64,000 bases of DNA from Krasilnikovia cinnamomea (lineage in GTDB: Bacteria > Actinomycetota > Actinomycetes > Mycobacteriales > Micromonosporaceae), in contig NZ_SHKY01000001.1 of the NCBI RefSeq assembly GCF_004217545.1, positions 1,736,001-1,800,000 on the forward strand. The letters run 5' to 3'. The position numbers were made by a program, and so were the translations under genes. The notes beneath the pieces are model-generated. The model had not been told where the DNA came from. It did no database searches and worked only from the letters and a program-made list of their open reading frames with translations. The stretch's first letter is position 1; the number at the start of each line of letters is the position of its first letter. This document shows positions 42,753-53,876 of the stretch, piece after piece.

Positions 42753-44015
42753 TCAGGCGGCCGCGCGCGGGATGGTGCCGCGGTCGATCGGCGGTGCCGG
42801 GGGCAGGCCCGCCGCGGCCCGGCCGTCGAACCGGCGGAAACTCAGCGCCTCGGCGTCCAGGCCGTCGAACAGCAGATCGAGGTCGAGCTCGCCGACCGGC
42901 GGATAGATCCGCTCCCGGGGCGGCTCCTGGCCCGGCAGCAGCGCGCCCTGCGCCACCAGGAACTCCGCGATCGCCGCTCGCAGCGCGGGCAGGGTCACCG
43001 GCGAGTGGTAGATGACATTGAGGGCCTGCATCCGCATCCCCTGGACATGCTCCTCGCCCTTGTTGTCGTGGAAGTGCGGGTTGCGGGTCTCGATCTGCAC
43101 CACCGGCACGGAACTGTTCATGACGTCCGGGTGCGCGCTGTCCAGCACGCCGCCGAACTGCTCGAACAGGTCCACGTACTCGAACGGTTCGACCGCGAAG
43201 CCGCCCGCCAGCCGCAGCTTCAGGCCCAGGTCCAGGCTCATCGCGTGCTCACCCGCGTTGCCGGTGGCGATCACCTCGGTGCCGAAGCCGGAATACTCCG
43301 CGAGGAACCGGTTGAGCCACTCGTTGGTGACCTCGGAGCTGCGCCCGCGGCGGCTGAAGAACAGCCGCCCATCGCGCAGCTTGGGCTTGGAATGCCACGA
43401 GATCCGGACCATCGAGTACGGGCTGCCCGCCAGGAACAGCCCCGCGGCGTACGCCTTGCAGTACTCGTGCACCGCGCCGGGGACGTAGTTGTCCGCGTCC
43501 ACGTAGCCCACGTACCGGCGGCCGGTCATCGCCGCAAGGGCCATGCCGATCAGCATCGCCTCGCCCTTGCCCGCGCGGACCAGACCGGCGTCGTCGATCA
43601 GCTCCTCCATGCCGGCGGCCTTGAACGCGGCGGCCAGCCCCGGATCGCGCTGGTGCACAGTGATGGCCGGGCGCCCGGCCAGGCGGCAGAATTGTTCGAC
43701 CGTCTGCGCCTCGATCTCATAACGGTCCACGGGATGCCGGTCGCTGTTCGAGACGAGTACGAGTAGACAGTCGTGTGGAATTCCGGAGAGCACTCCTTCG
43801 ACGACCGTTCGTGACTCATTCATGCACGGCACGACGATGACCAGTTGCGTTTCGACCGCGCGCAACGCGTCCGGTGGCACGATACGACTGCCGGCCTCGA
43901 GCGCGGGGCGGCCGGCGTCCGCCTGGGCGCCGCTGTCCAGCTCGATAACCCGCTGCAGCTCGTGGATCCGGACCGCGCCGAAGCGCTCACTCCGGAAGGA
44001 ATCAGCCAGTCGCAT
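42753..44015 (-). CDS. mpgS: mannosyl-3-phosphoglycerate synthase
   Basis: MpgS transfers mannose from GDP-mannose to 3-phosphoglycerate, giving the precursor of the compatible solute mannosylglycerate. The 420-residue protein shows the family motifs: VVPCMNESRTVVEGVLSGIP (61-80), the metal-binding DADNYVPGA at 173-181 and ETRNPHFHDNKGEEH near residue 310. The ATG follows a -10-like TAGCCT by six bases. No MpgP phosphatase gene is in the window, so the second step must be encoded elsewhere or be done by a general phosphatase. It shares substrate with SerA, encoded downstream. Confidence 0.9.
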   Translation of the reverse strand: MRLADSFRSERFGAVRIHELQRVIELDSGAQADAGRPALEAGSRIVPPDALRAVETQLVIVVPCMNESRTVVEGVLSGIPHDCLLVLVSNSDRHPVDRYEIEAQTVEQFCRLAGRPAITVHQRDPGLAAAFKAAGMEELIDDAGLVRAGKGEAMLIGMALAAMTGRRYVGYVDADNYVPGAVHEYCKAYAAGLFLAGSPYSMVRISWHSKPKLRDGRLFFSRRGRSSEVTNEWLNRFLAEYSGFGTEVIATGNAGEHAMSLDLGLKLRLAGGFAVEPFEYVDLFEQFGGVLDSAHPDVMNSSVPVVQIETRNPHFHDNKGEEHVQGMRMQALNVIYHSPVTLPALRAAIAEFLVAQGALLPGQEPPRERIYPPVGELDLDLLFDGLDAEALSFRRFDGRAAAGLPPAPPIDRGTIPRAAA

Positions 44016-44021
44016 GCGGCG

Positions 44022-44027
44022 AGGCTA
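44022..44027 (-). promoter_or_regulatory. -10 box of a probable leaderless promoter (mpgS)
   Basis: On the minus strand TAGCCT ends six bases before the mpgS ATG, with no ribosome site between. Confidence 0.5.
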
Positions 44028-44136
44028 CCCGTCGGGCACCACCCGGAACTGCTTGATCGTTCGACAATTCCGTTACGCCGCCGATCGCGTGAGCCGCAGG
44101 TAACGCTGAGGTTTCAGGTAATCGGTTCGTCACGCG

Positions 44137-44169
44137 AAACGCCCGGCCGCACGCGTCGGCCGGGCGTTT
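44137..44169 (-). terminator. terminator after ilvC
   Basis: A 13-bp perfect stem (44137-44149 with 44157-44169) with a seven-base loop lies 17 bases past the ilvC stop. On the minus strand the hairpin arm ends in TTT, so it ends the ilvBNC transcript. Confidence 0.9.
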
Positions 44170-44185
44170 TGCGGAACAATTCTGG

Positions 44186-45208
<1,023 letters not shown>

Positions 45209-45276
45209 TCAAATGACATGTGTCGACGTGCCGCAACGGCACGGTGGAACCGCGGCACCGGTGCCGCTCGGACTTC

Positions 45277-45792
45277 TCAGGCGGCGCGCAGCGCCGGGCC
45301 GGTGGTGATGGACCGGGAACCGCGCCCGATGGCGACCATGCCGGACTGCACCATCTCCTTGATGCCGAACGGCTCCAGATCACGCAGGAGTGCCTCCAGC
45401 TTGTCGGCCGTACCGGTCGCCTCGATCGTCAGGGTGTCCGGCGCGACGTCGATCACGCGCGCCCGGAACAGGTCGACGGTCTCCATGACCTGGCCGCGCA
45501 CGGCACGGTCCGCACGCACCTTGACCAGCAGCAGCTCACGCTGCACCGACTGGTTCGGATCAAGTTCCACGATCTTCAGTACGTTGACCAGCTTGTTGAG
45601 CTGCTTGGTCACCTGCTCCAGGGGTGAGGAGTCGGCGTTGACCACGATGGTGATCCGGGAGACGTCCGGGTTCTCCGTCTCCCCCACCGCCAACGAGTGG
45701 ATGTTGAAGCTGCGCCGCGAGAACAGGCCGGACACCCGGGCCAGCACGCCGGGCTTGTTCTCCACGAGCACGGAGAGCGTGTGCATGGTCAT
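45277..45792 (-). CDS. ilvN: acetolactate synthase small (regulatory) subunit
   Basis: IlvN binds valine and controls the catalytic IlvB. The 171-residue protein starts MTMHTLSVLVENKPGVLARVSGLF, a typical ACT domain with the VGETENPDVSRITIVV strand, and ends with the C-terminal regulatory domain (LIEATGTADKLEALLRDLEPFGIKE-type). It follows ilvB after 70 bases and precedes ilvC by 77. Feedback by valine is the known family property and is assumed here. Confidence 0.96.
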   Translation of the reverse strand: MTMHTLSVLVENKPGVLARVSGLFSRRSFNIHSLAVGETENPDVSRITIVVNADSSPLEQVTKQLNKLVNVLKIVELDPNQSVQRELLLVKVRADRAVRGQVMETVDLFRARVIDVAPDTLTIEATGTADKLEALLRDLEPFGIKEMVQSGMVAIGRGSRSITTGPALRAA

Positions 45793-45862
45793 GGCTGATC
45801 CTTCCTAACCTTTGGCATGTCTTCGCGGCCCTCGCTGCGCCCGGTGCACTCAGCCATGCCGA

Positions 45863-47704
45863 TCACAGGTCGTCGTCGTCGAAGTTCGGGCGCACGTCCC
45901 GGGCGAACATGATCTCGTCGTTGCTGGTGCCGGCCGCCACCATGGGCCACACCATCGCGTCCTTGCCGACCGTGAAGTCGATGACCACCGGGGCGTCGTC
46001 GATCTCCATCGCCGCCTTGATGACCTTGTCCACGTCGTCCTTGGACTCGCAGCGCATGCCGACACAGCCCAGCGCCTCGGCCAGCTTCACGAAGTCCGGG
46101 ATCCGGTGCTTGTGCGTGCCCAGCTCGGTGTTGGAGTACCGGCCCTCGTAGAACAGGGTCTGCCACTGGCGGACCATGCCGAGGTTGCCGTTGTTGATGA
46201 CCGCCACCTTGATCGGGATGCCCTCCAGCGCGCAGGTGGCCAGCTCCTGGTTGGTCATCTGGAAGCAGCCGTCACCGTCGATCGCCCACACCGCGGTCTG
46301 CGGCCTGCCGACCTTCGCACCCATCGCGGCGGGCACCGCGTAGCCCATGGTCCCGGCGCCGCCCGAGTTGAGCCAGGTACCCGGCTTCTCGTACGAGATG
46401 AACTGCGACGCCCACATCTGGTGCTGGCCCACCCCGGCAACGTAGACCGCGTCCGGGCCGACCAGGGCGCCGATGCGCTCGATGACGTACTGCGGGGCGA
46501 GGGTGCCGTCGGTCGGCTCGTCGTACCCGAGCGGGTAGCGCTTGCGCAGGTCCTCCAGCTGGGCCCACCACGCCTGGTACGCCGCCGTGCCACCCGCCGA
46601 GCCGGAGACCGCCGCGATCAGCTCGTCGATGACGTGCCGGGCGTCGCCGACGATCGGGACGTCCGCGTGCCGGTTCTTGCCGATCTCGGCGGGGTCGATG
46701 TCGGCGTGCACCACCTTGGCGTCCGGGGCGAACGAGTCCAGCTTGCCGGTGACCCGGTCGTCGAAGCGGGCGCCGAGCGTGACCAGCAGGTCGGCCTTCT
46801 GCAGCGCGAACACCGCGGGGACCGTGCCGTGCATGCCAGGCATGCCGAGGTGCTGGGGGTGCGAGTCGGGGAACGCGCCGAGCGCCATCAGCGTGGTCAC
46901 CACCGGGATGCCGGTCAGCTCGGCCAGCTTGCGCAGCCCGTCCGTGGCCCCGGCCTTGAGCACCCCGCCGCCCACGTACAGGACCGGGCGCTTGGCGGCG
47001 GCGATCAGCCGGGCCGCCTCGCGGATCTGCTTGCCGTGCGGGTGCAGCGTCGGCCGGTAGCCGGGCAGGTCCAGGGAGGGCGGCCAGGAGAAGGTCGTCT
47101 GCGCCTGGAGCACATCCTTGGGGATGTCCACCAGGACCGGGCCGGGGCGGCCCGTGGCGGCCAGGTGGAACGCCTCGGCCAGCACGCGCGGGATCTCCTC
47201 GGCGCTCTGCACCAGGAAGTTGTGCTTGGTGATCGGCAGGGTGATGCCCTGGATGTCCGCCTCCTGGAAGGCGTCCGTGCCGATCGCGGGGCGCGGCACC
47301 TGTCCGGTGATCGCCACCATCGGCACCGAGTCCATGTACGCGTCCGCGATCGGGGTCACCAGGTTCGTGGCGCCCGGCCCGCTGGTCGCCACGCAGACGC
47401 CGACCTTGCCGGTGGCCTGCGCGTACCCCGTGGCGGCGTGGCCCGCGCCCTGCTCGTGGCGGACCAGGATGTGCCGGACCTTCGAGTCGAACAGCGGGTC
47501 GTACGCCGGCAGGATCGCCCCGCCCGGAATGCCGAACGCCACCTCGACGCCGAGCGCCTCCAGCGACCGCACGAGCGATCCGGCCCCGGTGGTGGGGGTC
47601 GGCGACACCGTGGCTACCGCCGGGGTGCCGACGGCCGCGGCGACCGTGGCGGGGCTGGCGGCGTGAGCACGGTTGGCGAGCGTCTCTGGCGTGGGTCTCG
47701 TCAT
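45863..47704 (-). CDS. ilvB: acetolactate synthase large (catalytic) subunit
   Basis: IlvB condenses two pyruvates, or pyruvate and 2-oxobutyrate, using thiamine diphosphate. The 613-residue protein has the catalytic glutamate E84 in [14 protein letters not shown], the [14 protein letters not shown] region, an FAD-like middle domain and the ThDP/Mg motif [15 protein letters not shown]. The first 40 residues are Ala/Thr/Pro-rich and variable. The ATG at 47704 begins just downstream of an attenuator-like leader. It heads ilvB-ilvN-ilvC. Confidence 0.96.
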   Translation of the reverse strand: MTRPTPETLANRAHAASPATVAAAVGTPAVATVSPTPTTGAGSLVRSLEALGVEVAFGIPGGAILPAYDPLFDSKVRHILVRHEQGAGHAATGYAQATGKVGVCVATSGPGATNLVTPIADAYMDSVPMVAITGQVPRPAIGTDAFQEADIQGITLPITKHNFLVQSAEEIPRVLAEAFHLAATGRPGPVLVDIPKDVLQAQTTFSWPPSLDLPGYRPTLHPHGKQIREAARLIAAAKRPVLYVGGGVLKAGATDGLRKLAELTGIPVVTTLMALGAFPDSHPQHLGMPGMHGTVPAVFALQKADLLVTLGARFDDRVTGKLDSFAPDAKVVHADIDPAEIGKNRHADVPIVGDARHVIDELIAAVSGSAGGTAAYQAWWAQLEDLRKRYPLGYDEPTDGTLAPQYVIERIGALVGPDAVYVAGVGQHQMWASQFISYEKPGTWLNSGGAGTMGYAVPAAMGAKVGRPQTAVWAIDGDGCFQMTNQELATCALEGIPIKVAVINNGNLGMVRQWQTLFYEGRYSNTELGTHKHRIPDFVKLAEALGCVGMRCESKDDVDKVIKAAMEIDDAPVVIDFTVGKDAMVWPMVAAGTSNDEIMFARDVRPNFDDDDL

Positions 47705-47786
47705 GGCGATCAGACCTTCGTTCGGTGGTGCTTCGGTGGCTGCGCAGACTGCTGCGCCGGTCCGGATGGTGCGTGTTCTGCCCAAC

Positions 47787-47822
47787 AAAAAAGGCCCTCG
47801 TGCACCGAGTGCACGGGACCTC
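47787..47822 (-). terminator. attenuator terminator upstream of ilvB
   Basis: On the minus strand AGGTCCCGTGCAC pairs with GTGCACGAGGGCCT (one bulge on each side) and is followed by six T residues. It lies 82 bases before ilvB and 41 bases after the leader peptide stop. Confidence 0.85.
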
Positions 47823-47863
47823 TGCGCGCTATCCCCGCCAGTGAGGCGTGAGAGACAGCGCGC

Positions 47864-47899
47864 TCACGTAAGTACTCGGGAAGACCAGCACTTCGACAT
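47864..47899 (-). CDS. putative leader peptide of the ilvBNC attenuator
   Basis: The 11-codon frame MSKCWSSRVLT ends in GTA CTT ACG before its stop, so Val and Leu are read from codons that are rare in this genome. An alternative GTG-started frame ([14 protein letters not shown]) also contains Val/Leu, with no better start signal. Position before a terminator and the parallel with the cimA leader support an attenuation role. It starts five bases after the stop of the GGDEF-EAL gene. Confidence 0.5.
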   Translation of the reverse strand: MSKCWSSRVLT

Positions 47900-47903
47900 G
47901 CGG

Positions 47904-50285
47904 TCAAGCCTGCCCGATCTCATGCGCTGAGTCAACTGATCCCACATCCTGGTCACCCGCCGGAGAGGCGAACGCGGGATCGGTGGGCAGCAGCGCTCTG
48001 ACCTGCCGAACCCCAGGTCCAAGCATGATCACCTGGCTGCGGGCCGGTCCGCCGGGGGACGCCGCGGCGCGCGGAGCGGGCGCCGGACGGGCGGCGCCGG
48101 AGCGCAGTGTGCGCAACTGCACTTCGAGGTGCTCGGCGGGCACCCCCCAGCCGAACAGCGAGCCCTGCCCCAGCCGGCAGCCCGCCTCCTCGACGACCGC
48201 GCGCTGCGCCGGGGTGCCGATCCCCTCGGCCAGCACCTCGAGGCCCAGCCGGTGCCCGAGCCGCACCACCACGTCGACCAGCGGCGCCGCCATGCCCGTC
48301 CGGGACTCCGGCTCCGCCACCAGCGCATGGTCGATCTTGAGGATGTCCACCGGCAGGCTGCGCAACTGCCCGAGCGACGAATACCCCGCCCCGAAGTCGT
48401 CCAGCGCGATCCGCACCCCCGTCGCGCGCAGCTCACCGAGGCGGGCGATCAGCTCGTCCATGTCCGTGGCCACGGCGTGCTCGGTGACCTCCAGCACCAG
48501 CCGCTGCGCCGGCACGCCGTACTCCTCCAGCGCGTCCGCCACCTGGCCCGCGTAGTCGGCGGCGTGCAGTTCCTTCGGCGACAGGTTCACCGAGACCCAC
48601 ACGTCGTGGCCCGCCACCAGCCACTGAGCCAGCTGCCGGCACGACTGCTGCAGCACCCACGCGCCGAGCCGGTTGATCAGGCCGGACTCCTCGGCCACCG
48701 GGATGAACTCGTCCGGCCGCACCGCACCCAGCTCCGGGTGGTACCAGCGCAGCAGCGCCTCCGCGCCCACGATCCGCATCGAGGGCAGCGCCACCACCGG
48801 TTGGAACACCAGCCGCAGCTGGTCGCGGGCGATCGCGTGGCGCAGCTCGGTCTCCAGCACGCTGTGCCGGCGCAGCAGCTCGTCGTAGCGCTTCTGGTAG
48901 CGCTCGACGCGGTTCTTGCCGCGCTGCTTCGCGTACCGAAGGGCCAGGTCGGTATCGCGCATCAACTCCCCGGTGTCACCCGGCCCGGGGCGCCCGGCGA
49001 CCCCGACGCTGGCCGACAGGAACACCGAGGCGTCACCCACCTCGTACGGCTCGCCCAGCACCGCCAGCAGCCGCTTCGCCGCCAGCATCGCCTCGTCCGG
49101 GGTGGCGGTCATCAGCACCGCGAACTCGTCGCCGCCCAGCCGGGCCGCCACGTCACCGGGCAGCAGGTTGGCCCGCAGGCGCACACCCACCTGGGCCAGC
49201 ACGTCGTCGCCGACGTCGTGGCCGCGCATGTCGTTGACGTTCTTGAAACCGTCCAGATCGATGCCGATCAGCACCCGGGGACGCCCGCCGGCCTCCTGCT
49301 CCCGCAGCGCCCGCAGCAGCCCCCGCCGGTTCGCCAGCCCCGTCAACGGGTCGGTGTGCGCCAGCTCCCGGAAGTGCGCCTCCCGCTGGCGCAACTGCAA
49401 CGTGTAGCGCTTCACGTCGACCAGGGCCAGGTACTGCCGGGCGACCAGCGCGAAGCCCTCCACACTCGCGGCGGCCAGCCCGTACGCGGCGACCTTGCCG
49501 CCGTTGCCGTAGTGCAAGGCCGCCGAGCCGACCATCCCCAGCATCGGCACGAACGCGTACGCCGTGCCGCGCTGGGTGACATCCCCGGTGACCAGAACCG
49601 GCCGGTCGGCGACCTTCACCGCGCGCGCCACCACCAGCAGGCCCACGGACAGCGCCAGCGCGGCCAGCAGCGACACCACGCTGGAGGCCCGGCAGATCCC
49701 GCCGGACAGCCCGGTCGCCGCCACGGCCACCACACTCACCCCGGCGGCCACCCACACCGTGACCGTCCGCGGCCGGTACGCGTGCATGCCGAGCACCACG
49801 GTCAACCCGAACGTCACCACGGCCATGCTGGCGGGCAGGATCAGCGCCACACACCCGTACGGCGTGTGGTCGCCCAGGATCCGGGCGGGCGGGGAGAGCA
49901 GCACCCAGCCCACGAAGCAGCCCGCGGCCGCGATGATCAACCCGTCGAGCAGGTGCCGCAGGGCCGCCCCGGGGCTCTCCGCGGCACCCGGAAGCACCAG
50001 CGTGCCGGCCAGCAGGATGACCGTGCCCAGCGCCATGCCCACGGCGACGGCCTGCCCGAGCATCTGCCGGTGCGCCTGAGCCGCCGCGTGCGGCAGCAGC
50101 AGCGCGCTGAGCGTTCCCGCCAGCGCGGCGGCCGTGACCACCGCACCCCCGAGGGCCAGCAGCAGGTGGGCGCGGCGTGGCGCCCCGGTGTGCCGGCGGC
50201 CGGACTCGCCCAGCAGCGCCACGGCCAGGACCGCGACCAGAAGGCTCGCCAGCCCGGCCAGCTCCACGCCGGACGGTGAGTGCAC
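47904..50285 (-). CDS. membrane GGDEF-EAL protein (c-di-GMP turnover)
   Basis: The 793-residue protein has about eight N-terminal hydrophobic helices (residues 5-270) as a sensory module, then a diguanylate cyclase GGDEF domain (GGDEF at 384-388) and an EAL phosphodiesterase domain (EAL at 509-511, with the [10 protein letters not shown] loop intact). Both active sites look complete, so net activity cannot be predicted. The GTG at 50285 is chosen because it begins the hydrophobic region; a longer frame adds an Arg/Pro segment. Its stop lies five bases from the ilvB leader peptide. Confidence 0.88.
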   Translation of the reverse strand: MHSPSGVELAGLASLLVAVLAVALLGESGRRHTGAPRRAHLLLALGGAVVTAAALAGTLSALLLPHAAAQAHRQMLGQAVAVGMALGTVILLAGTLVLPGAAESPGAALRHLLDGLIIAAAGCFVGWVLLSPPARILGDHTPYGCVALILPASMAVVTFGLTVVLGMHAYRPRTVTVWVAAGVSVVAVAATGLSGGICRASSVVSLLAALALSVGLLVVARAVKVADRPVLVTGDVTQRGTAYAFVPMLGMVGSAALHYGNGGKVAAYGLAAASVEGFALVARQYLALVDVKRYTLQLRQREAHFRELAHTDPLTGLANRRGLLRALREQEAGGRPRVLIGIDLDGFKNVNDMRGHDVGDDVLAQVGVRLRANLLPGDVAARLGGDEFAVLMTATPDEAMLAAKRLLAVLGEPYEVGDASVFLSASVGVAGRPGPGDTGELMRDTDLALRYAKQRGKNRVERYQKRYDELLRRHSVLETELRHAIARDQLRLVFQPVVALPSMRIVGAEALLRWYHPELGAVRPDEFIPVAEESGLINRLGAWVLQQSCRQLAQWLVAGHDVWVSVNLSPKELHAADYAGQVADALEEYGVPAQRLVLEVTEHAVATDMDELIARLGELRATGVRIALDDFGAGYSSLGQLRSLPVDILKIDHALVAEPESRTGMAAPLVDVVVRLGHRLGLEVLAEGIGTPAQRAVVEEAGCRLGQGSLFGWGVPAEHLEVQLRTLRSGAARPAPAPRAAASPGGPARSQVIMLGPGVRQVRALLPTDPAFASPAGDQDVGSVDSAHEIGQA

Positions 50286-50418
50286 GGGACTACTTTGCCG
50301 GAAAATCGGCCGCCGCGGGGGCCTCGCGGGCGACTGGTTTCGCACCGGAACGGAGTTTTGTCGTCCCGCGCTGTGGACCCGCCGCTCCCGGCGGCTGTCC
50401 GCCCCTTACCCACGGTGG

Positions 50419-50424
50419 CAGACT
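50419..50424 (+). promoter_or_regulatory. -10 box of a possible leaderless promoter (ilvD)
   Basis: CAGACT ends six bases before the ilvD ATG. The spacer GAGGAC could alternatively act as a very close Shine-Dalgarno. Confidence 0.4.
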
Positions 50425-50430
50425 GAGGAC

Positions 50431-52275
50431 ATGCCTGAGCTGCGCTCCCGGACCTCGACCCACGGTCGGACGATGGCCGGCGCGCGCGCCCTGTGGCGCG
50501 CCACCGGCATGACCGACGATGACTTCGGCAAGCCGATCGTCGCGATCGCCAACAGCTTCACCCAGTTCGTACCCGGCCACGTGCACCTCAAGGACCTCGG
50601 CCAGCTGGTCGCCGGGGCGGTGGCGCAGGCGGGCGGCGTCGGGCGCGAGTTCAACACGATCGCGGTCGACGACGGCATCGCCATGGGCCACGGCGGGATG
50701 CTCTACTCCCTGCCCAGCCGCGAGCTGATCGCCGACGCGGTCGAGTACATGGTCAACGCGCACTGCGCGGACGCCTTGGTCTGCATCTCGAACTGCGACA
50801 AGATCACCCCGGGGATGCTGCTGGCCGCGCTGCGCCTCAACATCCCCACGGTCTTCGTCTCGGGCGGCCCGATGGAGGCCGGCAAGACGATCGCCATCGA
50901 GGGCATCGTGCACGAGAAGCTCGACCTGATCGACGCGATGGCCGCCAGCGCCAACGACAAGGTCACCGACGAGCAGCTCGACACGATCGAACGCTCGGCG
51001 TGCCCCACCTGCGGCTCCTGCTCCGGCATGTTCACCGCGAACTCGATGAACTGCCTCACCGAGGCGATCGGCCTCGCCCTGCCCGGCAACGGCTCGACCC
51101 TGGCCACCCACGCGGCCCGCAAGGCGCTGTTCGAGCGGGCCGGCGCGCTGATCGTCGACCTGGCCAAGCAGTACTACGAGAACGACGACACCTCGGTGCT
51201 GCCCCGCGCGATCGCCAGCCGGGCCGCGTTCGAGAACGCGGTCGCCCTCGACGTGGCGATGGGCGGCTCCACCAACACGGTGCTGCACCTGCTGGCCGCC
51301 GCCCGCGAGGCGCAGCTCGACTTCGGCGTCGCCGACATCGACGCGATCTCGCGCCGGGTGCCCTGCCTGTCCAAGGTCGCCCCGAACAGTCCGAAGTACC
51401 ACATGGAGGACGTGCACCGGGCCGGCGGCATCCCCGCCCTGCTCGGCGAGCTCAACCGGGGCGGTGCGCTGCACACCGACGTCCGCGCGGTGCACTCCCC
51501 CGACCTGCGGACCTGGCTCGACGCGTGGGACATCCGTGGCGGCCAGCCGTCCGCCGAGGCGGTCGAGCTGTTCCACGCCGCCCCCGGCGGGGTGCGCACC
51601 ACGCAGCCGTTCTCCACCACCAACCGGTGGTCATCCCTGGACACCGACGCGGCCGAGGGCTGCATCCGGTCGGTGGAGCACGCGTACACCGCCGACGGCG
51701 GGCTGGCGATCCTGTTCGGCAACCTCGCCCCGGACGGGTGCGTCGTGAAGACCGCCGGGGTGGCCGAGGAGCTGTGGAAGTTCACCGGCCCGGCGCGCGT
51801 CTACGAATCCCAGGACGCGGCCGTCGACGGCATCCTCGGCAAGCAGGTGGTCGAGGGCGACGTCGTGGTGATCCGCTACGAGGGCCCGCGCGGCGGCCCC
51901 GGCATGCAGGAGATGCTGTACCCCACCTCGTTCCTCAAGGGTCGCGGGCTGGGCACGGCGTGCGCGCTCATCACGGACGGGCGGTTCTCCGGGGGCACCT
52001 CCGGGCTGTCCATCGGCCACGTCTCGCCCGAGGCGGCGGCCGGGGGGCTGATCGCGCTGGTCGAGACCGGCGACGAGATCACCATCGACATCCCGGGCCG
52101 CTCCATCTCCCTCAACGTCTCCGACGAGGAACTGGCCCGCCGCCGCGCCGTCCAGGAGGGCCGGCCGAAGCCGTACACGCCGGTCGACCGGGAGCGTCCG
52201 GTCTCGGCGGCGCTGCGCGCCTACGCCTCCATGGCCACCTCAGCCAGCGACGGCGCCTACCGCCGAGTTCCATAG
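50431..52275 (+). CDS. ilvD: dihydroxy-acid dehydratase
   Basis: IlvD dehydrates 2,3-dihydroxy acids to 2-oxo acids, the third step of valine/isoleucine synthesis. The 614-residue protein has the Fe-S cluster cysteines in [11 protein letters not shown] and [16 protein letters not shown], and the C-terminal [19 protein letters not shown] catalytic region. It is monocistronic, divergent from the GGDEF-EAL gene, and followed by a strong terminator. With ilvBNC and ilvE it completes the common branched-chain pathway in this window. Confidence 0.97.
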   Translation: MPELRSRTSTHGRTMAGARALWRATGMTDDDFGKPIVAIANSFTQFVPGHVHLKDLGQLVAGAVAQAGGVGREFNTIAVDDGIAMGHGGMLYSLPSRELIADAVEYMVNAHCADALVCISNCDKITPGMLLAALRLNIPTVFVSGGPMEAGKTIAIEGIVHEKLDLIDAMAASANDKVTDEQLDTIERSACPTCGSCSGMFTANSMNCLTEAIGLALPGNGSTLATHAARKALFERAGALIVDLAKQYYENDDTSVLPRAIASRAAFENAVALDVAMGGSTNTVLHLLAAAREAQLDFGVADIDAISRRVPCLSKVAPNSPKYHMEDVHRAGGIPALLGELNRGGALHTDVRAVHSPDLRTWLDAWDIRGGQPSAEAVELFHAAPGGVRTTQPFSTTNRWSSLDTDAAEGCIRSVEHAYTADGGLAILFGNLAPDGCVVKTAGVAEELWKFTGPARVYESQDAAVDGILGKQVVEGDVVVIRYEGPRGGPGMQEMLYPTSFLKGRGLGTACALITDGRFSGGTSGLSIGHVSPEAAAGGLIALVETGDEITIDIPGRSISLNVSDEELARRRAVQEGRPKPYTPVDRERPVSAALRAYASMATSASDGAYRRVP

Positions 52276-52314
52276 CCATTCAACTACGGGCGCACCCCGC
52301 CCCAACCGCAACAC

Positions 52315-52354
52315 CACCGCCCGCCCCGACGGCATCCGGCCGGGGCGGGCGGTG
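52315..52354 (+). terminator. terminator after ilvD
   Basis: A 14-bp perfect stem (52315-52328 with 52341-52354) with a 12-base loop lies 40 bases after the ilvD stop. It lacks a T-run. Confidence 0.75.
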
Positions 52355-52856
52355 CACGTCACGCGGCGCGTTGCGCCACCCGCCGATCGCGGCGATCGCG
52401 GCGATCGTGAAGAGTTCGGGTTCGGAGCTGTCCTGAACTCATCAACTTCTGGGGCCTCGCAACGCTTCCGACAGGCCGGTTCGCGCCCGTGCGCGGGTCG
52501 TCTGGCTGCCCATCGGCGGCCAGCAGCCCCGCCCTCGGCTTCCGAACCGTTTCGTGTGCTCCTCCACCCCCGGGGAAAGTGTCGCTCGCGATTACTGAAC
52601 CGGATAAGCGTCGTGACCACATGCTCTGGTCTCGTCACCGTCAATACCGCGTGACGGCTTCGCGTCTGCCCTTAGTCATGGCCGGTGGAAGCGCTCCCGA
52701 AGCGCGGTTGGATGCCTGTGGTCTGTGACACTTAACCGATCAAGCCAAGAGTTCCGAGTACGGCGAGACCGGCGGGCGGTAGCGTGAGCCGTCGAGCTCG
52801 CTCGGTTCAGCTCGGATCGACGCCCGCGCCAGCGGTTCAGAGAAAGGCGACGCCCA
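52355..52856. other. 500-bp intergenic region before the LacI gene
   Basis: I see no supportable gene here; frames on both strands lack start signals. The region has a short tandem run of the 9-mer GCGGCGATC near 52385-52410 and, toward the LacI gene, an imperfect LacI-type operator at 52687-52698. The lac-type promoter of the regulator must lie in the last 150 bases, where the sequence is less GC-rich. Confidence 0.5.
52687..52698 (+). promoter_or_regulatory. possible LacI autoregulatory operator
   Basis: GGAAGCGCTCCC shares the AGCGCT core of the glycosidase operator at 32588 and is palindromic except at one pair. It lies about 160 bases before the LacI gene. Autoregulation is plausible but unproven. 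Confidence 0.35.
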
Positions 52857-53876
52857 GTGAAGCGGCCGACCATCGCGGACATCGCGAAGCGGGCGGGAGT
52901 GTCCAAAGGCGCGGTGTCGTACGCGCTCAACGGCCAACCCGGGGTGTCCGACGCGACCCGGCAACGCATCGTCGCGATCGCCCAGGAGATGGGGTTCAGC
53001 CCGCACAGCGCCGCCCGCGCCCTCTCCGGCGCCAGCGCCAAGGCGGTCGGCCTCACCCTGTGCCGGCCCGCCCGCATCCTCAGCATCGAGCCGTTCTTCA
53101 TGGGCCTGATCAGCGGCTTCGAGGCCGAACTCGGGGCCCGCTCGTACGCGCTGACGCTGCAGGTCGTCGGCACCGCCGAGCAGGAGACCGAGGTGTACCG
53201 CCGCTGGTGGGGCGAGCGCCGCGTCGACGGCGTGTTCGTCACCGATCTGCGCGAGGACGACATCCGCATCCCCGTCCTGCAGCAACTGCAGCTCCCGGCC
53301 GTGGTCATCGGCGGCCCCGGCGACACCGGGTCGCTCACCCAGCTCTGGTCCGACGACGCCGGAGCGATCACCGAGGCGGTGCGCTACCTGATGGCTCTCG
53401 GACACCGGCGCATCGCCCGCGTGGGCGGCCTGCCCGGCCTGCTGCACACCCAGACGCGGACCCGCGCGTTCACCGAGGTCTGCGCGTCACTCGGGCTCGA
53501 CGACGCCATCACGGTGTCGTCGGACTACACCGGCGAGGAGGGCGGCCGGGCCACCCGGCGGCTGCTCATCGCCGGGGAACGCCCCACCGCGATCATCTAC
53601 GACAACGACGTGATGGCGGTGGCCGGCCTGTCCGTGGCCCAGGAGATGGGGCTGTCCGTGCCGGGCGATCTGTCCATCGTGGCCTGGGACGACTCGCCGC
53701 TGTGCTCGCTGGTGCACCCGCCGCTGACCGCGCTGAGCCGCGACATCGCCGCGTACGGCGCGCACGCCGCCCGGCTGCTGCTGGCCGCGATCGCCGGGGA
53801 ACCGGTCGGCGACGTCGAGGAGGGCATGGCCCACCTCACCCCGCGCGGCAGCACGGCCCCACCACGGGAGACCTGA
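52857..53876 (+). CDS. LacI-family transcriptional regulator
   Basis: The 339-residue protein has the N-terminal LacI helix-turn-helix (PTIADIAKRAGVSKGAVSYAL at 4-24) with the hinge helix region SPHSAARALSG, and a periplasmic-binding-like sugar domain with IIYDNDVMAVAGL near residue 240. It represses or activates sugar genes in response to a ligand. The GTG follows AAAGG. No sugar transporter or hydrolase adjoins it, but a perfect LacI-type operator precedes the glycosidase at 32.6 kb. Its stop abuts the convergent GGDEF-EAL gene stop without a spacer. Confidence 0.92.
   Translation: MKRPTIADIAKRAGVSKGAVSYALNGQPGVSDATRQRIVAIAQEMGFSPHSAARALSGASAKAVGLTLCRPARILSIEPFFMGLISGFEAELGARSYALTLQVVGTAEQETEVYRRWWGERRVDGVFVTDLREDDIRIPVLQQLQLPAVVIGGPGDTGSLTQLWSDDAGAITEAVRYLMALGHRRIARVGGLPGLLHTQTRTRAFTEVCASLGLDDAITVSSDYTGEEGGRATRRLLIAGERPTAIIYDNDVMAVAGLSVAQEMGLSVPGDLSIVAWDDSPLCSLVHPPLTALSRDIAAYGAHAARLLLAAIAGEPVGDVEEGMAHLTPRGSTAPPRET

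Noticed and set aside
52384..52410. GCGGCGATC tandem units as a CRISPR or regulatory repeat
   Set aside because: Only three imperfect 9-base units without spacers; likely chance low complexity.
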